Shown here: piece by piece, positions 37,961 through 46,417 of the stretch
Numbering within the stretch: the stretch's first letter is position 1
Layout: each line of letters starts with the position of its first letter
Assembly: GCF_900155865.1 (NCBI RefSeq)
Contig: NZ_LT707006.1
Coordinates: 4,509,779 to 4,573,778 of the forward strand
Source of the DNA: Bacteroides bouchesdurhonensis
Lineage (GTDB): Bacteria; Bacteroidota; Bacteroidia; Bacteroidales; Bacteroidaceae
Length of the DNA stretch: 64,000 nt
Reading direction: 5' to 3'
Program-made: the position numbers and the translations under genes
Notes under the pieces: generated by a model
Database searches by the model: none
Told to the model about the DNA's origin: nothing
The model's input: the letters and a program-made list of their open reading frames with translations, nothing else

Positions 37961-39157
37961 TTAACGGTCTTTCTTCAAACGGTCCGCCATGGCACGAGCC
38001 AGATTCTCACATTGAGTATAGGTAATGTCCTGCATTGCCTGTTTCATTTCCACCGGATTGCCTACCAACTCAAATTTACTTTTTTCTGCAAATTCAGCCA
38101 TACGCTTCACAGCAGCACCTGCCCATGTGAAAGATCCAAACAATCCCAAATAACGTCCTTTAAGCTCACGCACTAAAATCTTAGATAATAGAGATTCCAC
38201 CTCCGGGAAAATATGATTGCTATAAGTAGGAGAACCAATAATTAATCCCTTATACCGGAAAATATCCGCTATAATATAAGATGGGTGACTCTTAGCCACA
38301 TTGTGCATGACAATATTTTTAATACCTTGTGCAGAAAGTTCTGCGGCAATTGCTTCAGCCATTTGTTCCGTGTTTCCGTACATGCTGCCATAAGCTATCA
38401 CTACACCTTCGTCAGCATCATAACGACTCAAACGGTCATAAATGCCAATCACTTTCGCTATATTCTCCGTCCAGACAGGTCCGTGAGTAGAACAAATGGT
38501 AGATATAGGAAGCCCTCCCAATTTCTGCAAAGCTTTTTGAACGGGGCTACCATATTTCCCTACGATATTTGAATAATAACGAACCATCTCTCCCCAATAT
38601 TTATCCAGATTCATACGGGTATCCAGGAAACCGCCATCCAGCGTACCGAAACAACCGAATCCATCACCAGAAAAAAGAACACCGTCCGTTTCATCAAATG
38701 TCATCATCGTTTCCGGCCAATGCACCATAGGGGTCATATAAAAACGAAGTTTATGACGACCTAAAGCAAGGAAATCTCCGTCTTTTACCAAATATTGTTC
38801 ACCAGTCACTCCATAGAAACCTTCAATCATACCGAATGTTTGTTTATTACCTACGATAATAATATTCGGATAATGTTGCTTAATCAATCGGATAGATCCT
38901 GAATGATCCGGTTCCATATGGTTTATAATCAGATAATCGATAGGACGTTCGCCAATCACTTGTTTGATTTTACGCAGATATACCTCAAAATAACAGATAT
39001 CAACTGTGTCAATCAAAGCAATCATTTCATCATCAATCAGATAAGAGTTATACGAAACTCCGTAGGGTAACGGCCACATCGATTCAAAACGATGTTTACT
39101 ACGGTCATTCACTCCCACATAGTGGATATTTCCTTTAATTCTTGTTTTCTGTTCCAT
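37961..39157 (-). CDS. Flavodiiron protein (FprA-type A flavoprotein)
   Basis: 398 residues: an N-terminal metallo-beta-lactamase-like domain (about 1-250) with diiron ligands in NHMEPDHSGS (H-x-E-x-D-H), a further His in HWPETMMTFD, and a C-terminal flavodoxin domain (about 255-398; IAYGSMYGNTEQMAEAIA and GSPTYSNHIFP). Flavodiiron proteins reduce oxygen to water or NO to N2O in the cytoplasm and protect anaerobes during brief exposure. There is no rubredoxin fused or adjacent, so the electron donor is encoded elsewhere. The length is that of the basic two-domain class. Confidence 0.93.
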   Translation of the reverse strand: MEQKTRIKGNIHYVGVNDRSKHRFESMWPLPYGVSYNSYLIDDEMIALIDTVDICYFEVYLRKIKQVIGERPIDYLIINHMEPDHSGSIRLIKQHYPNIIIVGNKQTFGMIEGFYGVTGEQYLVKDGDFLALGRHKLRFYMTPMVHWPETMMTFDETDGVLFSGDGFGCFGTLDGGFLDTRMNLDKYWGEMVRYYSNIVGKYGSPVQKALQKLGGLPISTICSTHGPVWTENIAKVIGIYDRLSRYDADEGVVIAYGSMYGNTEQMAEAIAAELSAQGIKNIVMHNVAKSHPSYIIADIFRYKGLIIGSPTYSNHIFPEVESLLSKILVRELKGRYLGLFGSFTWAGAAVKRMAEFAEKSKFELVGNPVEMKQAMQDITYTQCENLARAMADRLKKDR

Positions 39158-39214
39158 TCTTCAACTTTAATTAATTTCTCCTCACCACCTTATATCTTTT
39201 TTAAAGTCCGATAT

Positions 39215-40189
39215 CTATTCAATGGTGAACTTATCATCTGCAAAAATAACTCTTTTTTCTGAATCCTTATACCTCTTCCCCTGATAAGCCCCCCTTTCTT
39301 TCATTCTTTTTTGCAAACGAGTTACAAATTCATAATTTTTTAATCCCCAATCCGGAGCAATCAACAACTCTTTAGGAGATTGAGAGATAAAACGCTCTAC
39401 TACCAAATCAGGACGTAAATGTTCCACATAATCAATTACCAGATCAATATATTCATCAACTTCCATAAATAAATGAAAGTCAGATGGATTATCCATATAC
39501 TCCTTCGCCATACGAGTTCCACGTATCAACTGTAGTTGATGAATTTTTAGAGTTGAGATCGGCAACTCTGAAAGGATTTCGGCCTGCATCACCATAGTAT
39601 CATGAGATTCTCCGGGAAGTCCCAGAATTATATGCCCTCCGGTTAAGATGCCACAATCGGCAGTACGCCGAACTGCTTCAACTGTATCCTTATAAGTATG
39701 TCCCCTGTTAATGCGCTGCAAAGTCTCATCCAAAGTACTTTCCATTCCATATTCTACCATTAAAAAAGTATTTCGGTTCAATTCTTCCAAATAACGAAGT
39801 AAATCTTCCGGCATACAATCCGGTCGCGTACCAATAACCAGACCGACTACTCCTTCAACTTCCAAAGCCTCTTCATATTTTCTTTTTAATCCCTCCAATT
39901 CCGCATATGTATTCGTATAAGCTTGAAAATATGCCAGATATTTCATTTCCGGATATTTATGGGCAAAGAAGCACTTTCCTTCTTCCAACTGAACAGCAAT
40001 TGGCTTTTCCGTCCGACAATAGTCCGGATTGAATGTCTGATTATTGCAGTAAGTACATCCTCCCCATCCTTTTGTACCATCACGATTGGGACATGTGAAA
40101 CCTGCATTCAATGATATTTTTTGTACCTTATAAGAAAAATACTTTTTTAGAAAAGTGGGGAAGTCATTATATAAAAAATTCTCATTCAT
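39215..40189 (-). CDS. Radical SAM protein, TIGR01212/YhcC family
   Basis: 324 residues. The iron-sulphur cysteines are C33, C45 and C48 in TCPNRDGTKGWGGCTYC, the widened spacing typical of the YhcC family and not CxxxCxxC. Further family traits are FQAYTNTYAELE, VIGTRPDCMP, MVEYGMES and GHIILGLPGESHDTM. Members use S-adenosylmethionine to generate a 5'-deoxyadenosyl radical; the reaction of this family is not settled, though tRNA or protein modification is assumed. It has its own -7 box and no obvious functional neighbour. Confidence 0.92.
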   Translation of the reverse strand: MNENFLYNDFPTFLKKYFSYKVQKISLNAGFTCPNRDGTKGWGGCTYCNNQTFNPDYCRTEKPIAVQLEEGKCFFAHKYPEMKYLAYFQAYTNTYAELEGLKRKYEEALEVEGVVGLVIGTRPDCMPEDLLRYLEELNRNTFLMVEYGMESTLDETLQRINRGHTYKDTVEAVRRTADCGILTGGHIILGLPGESHDTMVMQAEILSELPISTLKIHQLQLIRGTRMAKEYMDNPSDFHLFMEVDEYIDLVIDYVEHLRPDLVVERFISQSPKELLIAPDWGLKNYEFVTRLQKRMKERGAYQGKRYKDSEKRVIFADDKFTIE

Positions 40190-40220
40190 ATACTTCTGGA
40201 TTACTTCTTAGTTGAATTGA

Positions 40221-40228
40221 CAAAGGTA
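40221..40228 (-). promoter_or_regulatory. -7 element of radical SAM gene
   Basis: The minus strand reads TACCTTTG, matching TAnnTTTG, 32 bp upstream of the ATG. Confidence 0.55.
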
Positions 40229-40340
40229 GTAAAAATCAATGAATCCTAAAAGTCATCCCAAAATATATTCAATATATCAAAATATTCATAAAGTTTATAA
40301 GATATTTTAATATATGTAGCTGATTATAAAAATTATTAAT

Positions 40341-40348
40341 TAATTTTG
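40341..40348 (+). promoter_or_regulatory. -7 element of small RNA
   Basis: TAATTTTG fits TAnnTTTG and precedes a structured, terminator-ended segment without an ORF. Start near 40355. Confidence 0.55.
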
Positions 40349-40354
40349 CCTAGA

Positions 40355-40499
40355 TTTTAGGCAATGACGAGAGGACACTTGTGAAAGTATTGTGCAATTT
40401 ATTCCCCAATTATGATTTCATCTCACCATACCCCATGCAACTCTCGTCAAGAAAATTTCCTCTTTATATCCAAAATAAGGACGTAAAGAGGATTTTTTT
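40355..40499 (+). ncRNA. Putative independent small RNA, about 145 nt (Bacteroidales-1/6S-like?)
   Basis: A self-contained unit: a sigma-ABfr -7 box at 40341, a closing stem TGACGAGAG (40365-40373) with CTCTCGTCA (40441-40449) around a largely unpaired 67-nt interior, then a strong terminator (40459-40499). No ORF of size occurs. The layout of promoter, long closing stem and terminator is like the Bacteroidales-1 motif, which has been linked to 6S RNA. I have no alignment, so the class is a guess, whereas the unit itself is well supported. Confidence 0.6.
40459..40499 (+). terminator. Rho-independent terminator of small RNA
   Basis: CCTCTTTA (40459-40466) pairs with TAAAGAGG (40484-40491), an inner TCC/GGA pair extends it, and seven T residues follow. 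No T-tract exists on the other strand, which fixes the direction. Confidence 0.88.
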
Positions 40500-40643
40500 A
40501 AAGCTTTTTATTAAAACTCATTATGAAATATAAATAATCAACTGTCAATAAAGAGCATACACTTTATTAGATATAAAAATACAGATAAAAAACTTTTTTT
40601 ACTCAATTTTCTATTTAAACTTTTAATTCCGCATTGTTTTTCT

Positions 40644-40651
40644 TATTTTTG
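40644..40651 (+). promoter_or_regulatory. -7 element of GH3 gene
   Basis: TATTTTTG matches TAnnTTTG; start near 40658 gives a leader of about 215 nt that contains a 23-codon ORF. Confidence 0.55.
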
Positions 40652-40673
40652 CTTAAACATTAAAACAATTACT

Positions 40674-40745
40674 ATGAAACGACTAATAATTTTGTACCTT
40701 CCACCAATTTCTGAACAGCTCGTCGCTAACCGGAAATTCTATTAG
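40674..40745 (+). CDS. Putative 23-residue leader peptide
   Basis: ATG to TAG encodes MKRLIILYLPPISEQLVANR plus KFY. The start lies about 16 nt after the predicted transcription start and the ORF is the first on the transcript, 128 bp before the GH3 start. A proline pair (PP) sits in mid-peptide. Its position suggests a translated leader that controls the downstream gene, but chance cannot be excluded. No similar gene is known to me. Confidence 0.35.
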   Translation: MKRLIILYLPPISEQLVANRKFY

Positions 40746-40872
40746 GAAAATTATTTTTTATCAGTAACATCACTCTAAAGGGATCACTAATAGTAAAATG
40801 ATGGATAAGTACTCTTTTCCTGATATTTAAGGAGAATTGAATTTGTTAAACAAAGTCCAAAACTATAAAGTA

Positions 40873-43077
40873 ATGATAAGACAGTGGATAATAGCATGCT
40901 TTGCAGTAACCTGCACATTCCAAACACAGGCGCAGAACAATGCCCCAGAACAGTATCCTTATCAGGATATCTCACTCTCAGCCGAACAACGGGCAGATGA
41001 CTTACTCCAACGACTAACGTTGGAAGAAAAAGTATCTTTAATGCAAAATGCCTCACCAGCCATTCCACGTCTCGGCATTAAGCCATACGAATGGTGGAGC
41101 GAAGCTCTTCATGGCATAGCACGTGCGGGACGGGCTACTGTTTTTCCTCAATCTATCGGTATGGCCGCCTCTTTCGATGATGCTTTGCTTTATGAGGTAT
41201 TCAATGCTGTATCAGATGAAGCACGTGCCAAAAATCGCAATTTCAATGAAAAAGGGCAATATGACCGTTATAAAGGTCTTACAGTATGGACTCCTAATAT
41301 CAATATCTTTCGTGACCCGCGTTGGGGACGTGGACAAGAAACCTATGGAGAAGATCCTTACCTGACAGGTCGGATGGGTATGGCCGTAGTCAGAGGTTTA
41401 CAAGGACCGGAAGATGCCAAATATAATAAACTTCATGCCTGCGCCAAACACTATGCCGTACATTCCGGTCCGGAATGGAATCGCCATAATTTCAATGCTG
41501 AAAATATAGATCCCAGAGATTTATGGGAAACTTATCTTCCGGCATTTAAAGATTTGGTACAAAAAGCTGGAGTAAAAGAAGTGATGTGTGCTTACAACCG
41601 TTTTGAAGGTGACCCATGTTGTGGTAGCAAACGTCTACTCACGCAGATTCTCCGTAACGAATGGGGATACAAAGGAATTGTTGTTTCCGATTGCGGAGCT
41701 ATTGGAGATTTCTTCCAACCTCACCATCACAATACTCATCCGGATGCGGCCCACGCTTCTGCAGATGCAGTTCTGAGCGGTACTGATCTTGAGTGTGGAG
41801 ATAACTACAAGAGTATTACAGAAGCCGCAAAGCAAGGATTAATTTCAGAAGAAAAAATCAACACTTCCGTCAGAAGATTATTAAAAGCACGTTTTGAACT
41901 GGGAGAGATGAATCCAACCCATCCTTGGGCGGAAATACCTTATTCAGTTGTTGATTGCCCTAAACATAAAGAATTGGCACTAAAAATAGCACATGAAAGT
42001 CTAGTGCTGTTACAAAACAAAAATAACCTACTCCCTTTAAACCGTCAGATGAAAGTCGCTGTGATCGGTCCAAATGCTAATGATTCTGTCATGCAATGGG
42101 GTAATTACAATGGTTTCCCGTCACATACCGTCACTTTATTGGAAGGAATCAGAGCGAAACTACCTCAGGCACAAATTATTTATGAACCTATATGTGGACT
42201 CACAGATGCTATCCATTCAAAAGATAATAATGTACAGAAATCTGTTCTGAATGAACAAGTACTTATGGACAAAGTGAAAGATGCGGACGTTATCATTTTT
42301 GCCGGAGGTATCTCGCCACAATTGGAAGGAGAAGAAATGGATGTATCAGTTACCGGATTCAAAGATGGTGACCGCACAGACATCGAATTACCGGCTATTC
42401 AACGTGAAGTTCTTTCTCTTCTAAAGAATAATGGAAAGAAAGTCGTATTCATTAATTTCTCAGGTTCGGCAATGGCAATTGTTCCCGAGAGTGAGAACTG
42501 TAACGCTATTCTGCAAGCTTGGTATCCCGGTCAAGCAGGTGGATCAGCTATTGCAGACGTACTTTTTGGAGATTACAATCCATCCGGACGTCTACCTATT
42601 ACATTCTATAAAAGTTTGGAACAATTACCGGATTATGAAAACTATTCGATGAAAGGACGTACTTATCGCTACATGACTGAAGAACCGCTATTTCCTTTCG
42701 GCTATGGATTGAGTTATACACGCTTTTCTTACGGAAAGGCTAAGTTGAATCAATCAAAACTGCATAAAGGAGAAAAGGTTATTCTCACTATTCCAGTGAG
42801 GAATGTCGGACAACAGGATGGAGCAGATGTTGTACAAGTGTATATTAGTCGCCCGGACGATAAGGAAGGACCACAAAAGACTCTTCGGGCTTTCCAGAGA
42901 GTGAATATAGTTAAAGGTGAAAAACAGAATGTAAATATTGAGCTTCCTTATGATTCATTCGAATGGTTTGATTCAACGACCAATACTATGCATCCCATTG
43001 ATGGAACATATAAAATATATTATGGGAGCAGTTCGAAGGCGGAAGATTTACGATCCATTAATATTCAGATTCAATAA
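40873..43077 (+). CDS. GH3 glycoside hydrolase (beta-xylosidase/beta-glucosidase type), secreted
   Basis: About 734 residues from ATG 40873, which gives a signal peptide ending TQAQ; a longer frame begins at TTG. The GH3 N-terminal TIM barrel has PRLGIKPYEWWSEALHGIA, a conserved KHY (ACAKHYAVHSG) and the nucleophile aspartate in GIVVSDCGAI. The SDCGAI form and WWSEALHG are typical of the xylosidase branch. The C-terminal alpha/beta sandwich (LLQNKNNLLPL, VIGPNAND) and a fibronectin III-like domain (GADVVQVYISRP) complete the architecture. It probably removes terminal xylose or glucose from oligosaccharides in the periplasm. It stands alone. Confidence 0.92.
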   Translation: MIRQWIIACFAVTCTFQTQAQNNAPEQYPYQDISLSAEQRADDLLQRLTLEEKVSLMQNASPAIPRLGIKPYEWWSEALHGIARAGRATVFPQSIGMAASFDDALLYEVFNAVSDEARAKNRNFNEKGQYDRYKGLTVWTPNINIFRDPRWGRGQETYGEDPYLTGRMGMAVVRGLQGPEDAKYNKLHACAKHYAVHSGPEWNRHNFNAENIDPRDLWETYLPAFKDLVQKAGVKEVMCAYNRFEGDPCCGSKRLLTQILRNEWGYKGIVVSDCGAIGDFFQPHHHNTHPDAAHASADAVLSGTDLECGDNYKSITEAAKQGLISEEKINTSVRRLLKARFELGEMNPTHPWAEIPYSVVDCPKHKELALKIAHESLVLLQNKNNLLPLNRQMKVAVIGPNANDSVMQWGNYNGFPSHTVTLLEGIRAKLPQAQIIYEPICGLTDAIHSKDNNVQKSVLNEQVLMDKVKDADVIIFAGGISPQLEGEEMDVSVTGFKDGDRTDIELPAIQREVLSLLKNNGKKVVFINFSGSAMAIVPESENCNAILQAWYPGQAGGSAIADVLFGDYNPSGRLPITFYKSLEQLPDYENYSMKGRTYRYMTEEPLFPFGYGLSYTRFSYGKAKLNQSKLHKGEKVILTIPVRNVGQQDGADVVQVYISRPDDKEGPQKTLRAFQRVNIVKGEKQNVNIELPYDSFEWFDSTTNTMHPIDGTYKIYYGSSSKAEDLRSINIQIQ

Positions 43078-43138
43078 ACAGGTAGCCTAAATTCAAAAAA
43101 GAAGTGCCCAAATTAAATTCAGGCTAGTTTACCTGTTT
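43076..43138 (+). terminator. Hairpin directly after GH3 gene
   Basis: AAACAGGTA (43076-43084) pairs with TACCTGTTT (43130-43138), with an inner GCCT/AGGC and AATT/AATT. It begins inside the stop codon and ends in TTTTC. Confidence 0.65.
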
Positions 43139-43356
43139 TCGAATCAAAATAGGATTAGTAGAATCTATATTTACAGTTTAAAATAAAGAACATAGTTCAA
43201 AATAGGGAAGTAAATCGTAATTTTATTTATCTATCAAACAATGAAACAGTATGTCTACAATCCTACAAGACACCAATAAGATAAAACAAAGCTTATTGAC
43301 CGAGTTGAATATATATTAACTTAATTCTGCCAATAGGAAATTAATACATAGATTAT
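43078..43356. other. Intergenic region before WG-repeat gene
   Basis: Apart from the terminator I see only a 22-codon ORF (43251-43319, starting MSTILQDTNKIKQ), which has no support beyond being open. No good promoter box is visible. Confidence 0.4.
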
Positions 43357-44496
43357 ATGGAAAAAAAATTATTCTTTATCAGCATGATTATGCTATTCAC
43401 CATTTCTTCATTCTTGAAAGCTCAAAAAATTGATGTTTATTCGGAAAAAGGGAAATATGGTCTTATTGTCAATCAAAAAAAGGTAACCGAACCCATTTAT
43501 GACGTGATTTATAAGTTTAAAAATAATATAGCAAAAGTAGCTCAACACGGTACATGGAGAAAAACAGAAAGTGACAATAACTCTCTGATTTTTCCTTTGA
43601 TTAATTTGGAACATAAAAAAGAACAATATGAGGGTGGGAAATATGGAGCAATAGATATTAATGGTAAAATTGTCATTCCTCTAGAGTATTCTTATATCGG
43701 AAATTTTGAGAACAATCGTGCCCGGGCATATAAAGACGGGAAATTAGGAATTATCAATTCTGAAGGAGAGGTTATTATTCCGATTGAATATACTAATATC
43801 GGAAACTTTGAGAATAACCGTGCTCGGGCTTATAAAGACGGGAAACTAGGAATTATCAATTCTGAAGGAGAGGTTATTATTCCGATTGAATATACTAATA
43901 TCGGGAACTTTGAAAACAACCGTGCTCGGGCTTATAAAGACGGGAAACTGGGAATTATCAATTCTGAAGGAGAGGTTATTATTCCGATTGAATATACTAA
44001 TATCGGGAACTTTGAAAACAACCGTGCTCGGGCATATAAAAACGGGAAATTAGGAATTATCAATTCTGAAGGAGAGGTTATTGTTCCAGTTGAATATACT
44101 AATATCGGGAACTTTGAGAATAATCGTGCTCGGGCTTATAAAGACGGGAAACTGGGAATTATCAATTCTGAAGGAAAGGTTATTATTCCGATTGAATATA
44201 CTAATATCGGGAACTTTGAGAATAATCGTGCTCGGGTTTATAAAGACGGGAAACTAGGAATTATCAATTCTGAAGGAGAGGTTATTATTCCGATTGAATA
44301 TACTAATATCGGGAACTTTGAAAACAACCGTGCTCGGGCATATAAAAACGGGAAATTAGGAATTATCAATTCTGAAGGAGAGGTTATTGTTCCAGTTGAA
44401 TATAACTATATCGGAAAATTTCATAATGGACGTGCCAAAGCACAAAGAAATAATAAAATGGTATTTATTGATGAGAAGGGTAATGAAGTTAAATAA
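43357..44496 (+). CDS. WG-repeat protein with seven near-identical 34-residue repeats
   Basis: 379 residues. A signal peptide (ending LKAQ) is followed by a divergent WG-like unit and then seven tandem units of exactly 34 residues (YTNIGNFENNRARAYKDGKL and GIINSEGEVIIPIE), at residues 111-348. A closing degenerate unit ends the protein. WG repeats form beta-rich solenoids for protein-protein contacts; the protein is presumably exported. The repeats differ by one to four residues, at positions D/N, E/K, A/V and IIPIE/IVPVE. Both ends of the protein are much more divergent, so the core expanded recently. It converges on a LytTR regulator gene. Confidence 0.9.
   Translation: MEKKLFFISMIMLFTISSFLKAQKIDVYSEKGKYGLIVNQKKVTEPIYDVIYKFKNNIAKVAQHGTWRKTESDNNSLIFPLINLEHKKEQYEGGKYGAIDINGKIVIPLEYSYIGNFENNRARAYKDGKLGIINSEGEVIIPIEYTNIGNFENNRARAYKDGKLGIINSEGEVIIPIEYTNIGNFENNRARAYKDGKLGIINSEGEVIIPIEYTNIGNFENNRARAYKNGKLGIINSEGEVIVPVEYTNIGNFENNRARAYKDGKLGIINSEGKVIIPIEYTNIGNFENNRARVYKDGKLGIINSEGEVIIPIEYTNIGNFENNRARAYKNGKLGIINSEGEVIVPVEYNYIGKFHNGRAKAQRNNKMVFIDEKGNEVK
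43687..44400 (+). repeat. Seven tandem 102-bp repeats within coding sequence
   Basis: Units begin at 43687 and repeat every 102 bp to 44400, about 95 percent identical. Units 4 and 7 share the same variant (KNGK and VIVPVE), consistent with duplication of a multi-unit block. Length is a multiple of three, so copy changes keep the frame. Confidence 0.95.
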
Positions 44497-44516
44497 TTCA
44501 CTCAATGAATAATGAT

Positions 44517-44548
44517 CAATGGGAGATACAGAAAATGTACTCCCATTG
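44517..44548. terminator. Hairpin between convergent genes
   Basis: CAATGGGAG (44517-44525) pairs with CTCCCATTG (44540-44548). It ends the WG-repeat gene and may also serve the converging LytTR gene. Confidence 0.65.
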
Positions 44549-44687
44549 TAATATTATTATCAGAGTTGAAGAAAGACAAGATTAAGCGTTTACACATATG
44601 ACTTAAGAAGGCAATATACCTATACTTTAATAATGTACTCGAAAAAATAAAGTTTCAAAATAGAATGAGCAATCTCTGCACTTAAAA

Positions 44688-45500
44688 CTATAATCCCAAT
44701 CGTTCTTTCAACAATCTATATCCCGAAAGACTCACCCGAAGTTTTACTCCATTTTTCAACAACAATTGATACGTCTCTTTTCCAAAAAGTTCCACTCGTG
44801 AAATCTGTGTCACATTGACAATCGTTGAACGGTGAACACGAACAAATATTTCTTGTGGCAAATGAGTCTCAAAATATTTCATCGTTTGTTCCTTCACATA
44901 TTCTCCAGAAGAAGTGATCAACATTACGTAGTCTCCACAAGCTTGGATATAAATTAATTCATCAGTCGTGATCAGGTGAATACGAGAACCATCTTTGACT
45001 GTAATACGATCTATCAACTCAACTTTAGGTGGCTCAAGTTCTTCTTTCAATCGTGAAACAATAGTCTCCTTTGTCATTTCCTGATTTTGAACTTCTTCAT
45101 TTGCCACTATTAAACGATACCAAAGAAGAATTGCCACCCAGGTAGGAATACCAAATAATAAACGAAAAGGGATTGTCGGTGCAAAAGGGATATAAGTAAT
45201 ACCTATAATACGTTCCATCACATCGCAAACCATGAAACTGCCAGCCAACCAAATCAGAATACCTGTAACTAACACAATCACCTCAGCCTGCAACACAGAA
45301 ACAAATCCCACGACAAACCATGCCAGATAACCTAATGCCATCAACCAACCGATTGTTACGATACCATCTACTACTGCAGGTACATAATCGGCTCCGGCAT
45401 ATCCGGACATCATAACCACTTGAATAATTACAAGAATCAGTCCCAATGCCAATATAGGAATCCAGCGGTAAGGATAATCTATAATCGGATGTACTTTCAT
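44688..45500 (-). CDS. LytTR-family regulator with N-terminal membrane domain
   Basis: 270 residues. Four hydrophobic segments in the first half (about 13-33, 42-68, 72-92, 108-126) are followed by a linker and a LytTR DNA-binding domain (about 170-268; LITTDELIYIQACGDYVMLI, HRSTIVNVTQISRVELFGK and a C-terminal LRVSLSGYRLLKERL). LytTR proteins bind DNA with a beta-rich fold; here the receiver domain is replaced by a membrane domain, so sensing may be direct. It starts 3 bp after a LiaF-like gene, a pairing seen in envelope-stress modules. The regulated genes are not evident. Confidence 0.85.
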   Translation of the reverse strand: MKVHPIIDYPYRWIPILALGLILVIIQVVMMSGYAGADYVPAVVDGIVTIGWLMALGYLAWFVVGFVSVLQAEVIVLVTGILIWLAGSFMVCDVMERIIGITYIPFAPTIPFRLLFGIPTWVAILLWYRLIVANEEVQNQEMTKETIVSRLKEELEPPKVELIDRITVKDGSRIHLITTDELIYIQACGDYVMLITSSGEYVKEQTMKYFETHLPQEIFVRVHRSTIVNVTQISRVELFGKETYQLLLKNGVKLRVSLSGYRLLKERLGL

Positions 45501-45503
45501 ATT

Positions 45504-46289
45504 TTAGTCTTTAACCTCAATGCCTCCGAAAGAAAGTGTTCCCCGAATCACCAATATACATTCTTTATTTATTTTCCCGTCCTGCCAACGTTTATCATCA
45601 CATCCTCCAAAGAAAGTGTTGCATTTGAATACAACCTTCCAATCAGAAGGAACATAAATTTCAACTCCTCCCCAACTACAGTCCAAGTCAATGTAAGTTT
45701 CTCCCGGTGCAAGACGCGTATGCCGTAAATCAATCGTTGTCCCCCCAAAAGAAGTATGTACTGTCGCTCCTTTGAAAAGTTCATCAAGTACAACATGACG
45801 TGCTGCCCCCCAAACATTCTCGGAACGGAGGTAACCATCAACCGATTCACTTTGCTGTTGATTCTCTGTAAAATTCATACCCGGCCTTCCCCTATGTCTC
45901 ATCCATTCTCTGCGATGATGTGCCATAGGTCCATGTCCCCAAGGTCCCATGCGACGAGATTTGAAAAGAAAAAGAATACCTGCTATAATCAATGCCACAG
46001 GCCATACCATCGCCTGAGCATTTTCCGGTAGGCACGAAAGTCCTCCAAGCAGAAAGTAAACTCCTATTAGCAATAAAATTAATCCGCTAATGATATGGCG
46101 ACGAAACATCGAATAAATACCCAGGATAATAAATAAGGAGTACCAGGATACAATAATATCGAATAAATCAGTAGTGATCCATCCAACATTACGAGCAAAC
46201 AACAATATTCCCGAAAGAATAAAAAGGGAAGCTATCAGAATTTTACCGGAAAAGCCTGTAGCAGAAGATTTTCTTTGCATTGGTTCCAT
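45504..46289 (-). CDS. LiaF-like membrane protein (DUF5668-type)
   Basis: About 261 residues from ATG 46289. An alternative start at 46319 is a TTG inside a predicted -7 box. Four hydrophobic segments lie at about 13-115 (ILIASLFILSGILLFA, ISGLILLLIGVYFLLGG and others), followed by a charged His-rich linker (GPMAHHRREWMRHRGRPG) and a C-terminal beta domain (about 165-260; THTSF-like VHTSFGGTTIDLRHT, CSWGGVEIYVPSDWKVVFKC) of the LiaF/DUF2154 kind. In Firmicutes LiaF restrains a cell-wall-stress two-component system. Here it likely modulates the adjacent LytTR regulator. Confidence 0.85.
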   Translation of the reverse strand: MEPMQRKSSATGFSGKILIASLFILSGILLFARNVGWITTDLFDIIVSWYSLFIILGIYSMFRRHIISGLILLLIGVYFLLGGLSCLPENAQAMVWPVALIIAGILFLFKSRRMGPWGHGPMAHHRREWMRHRGRPGMNFTENQQQSESVDGYLRSENVWGAARHVVLDELFKGATVHTSFGGTTIDLRHTRLAPGETYIDLDCSWGGVEIYVPSDWKVVFKCNTFFGGCDDKRWQDGKINKECILVIRGTLSFGGIEVKD

Positions 46290-46316
46290 CTTTTCTATGT
46301 TTATTGATTGATGGTT

Positions 46317-46324
46317 CAAAGATA
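46317..46324 (-). promoter_or_regulatory. -7 element of LiaF-like/LytTR operon
   Basis: The minus strand reads TATCTTTG. The transcription start near 46310 leaves about 21 nt to the ATG at 46289, which decides that start. Confidence 0.55.
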
Positions 46325-46417
46325 CATCATTTCTCTATGCTTCTACAGGCTTTTCTGTTGATTTACGGTCAATAAACCGATGAATGCCGGATAAAGATCG
46401 GCAAATAAAGAATGCAA

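Noticed and set aside
43251..43319. 22-codon ORF before the WG-repeat gene
   Set aside because: No promoter, no conservation argument and no context; kept only as a note on the intergenic region.
43687..44400. Regular repeats as a CRISPR array
   Set aside because: Units are 102 bp without spacers and encode 34-residue WG repeats in frame.
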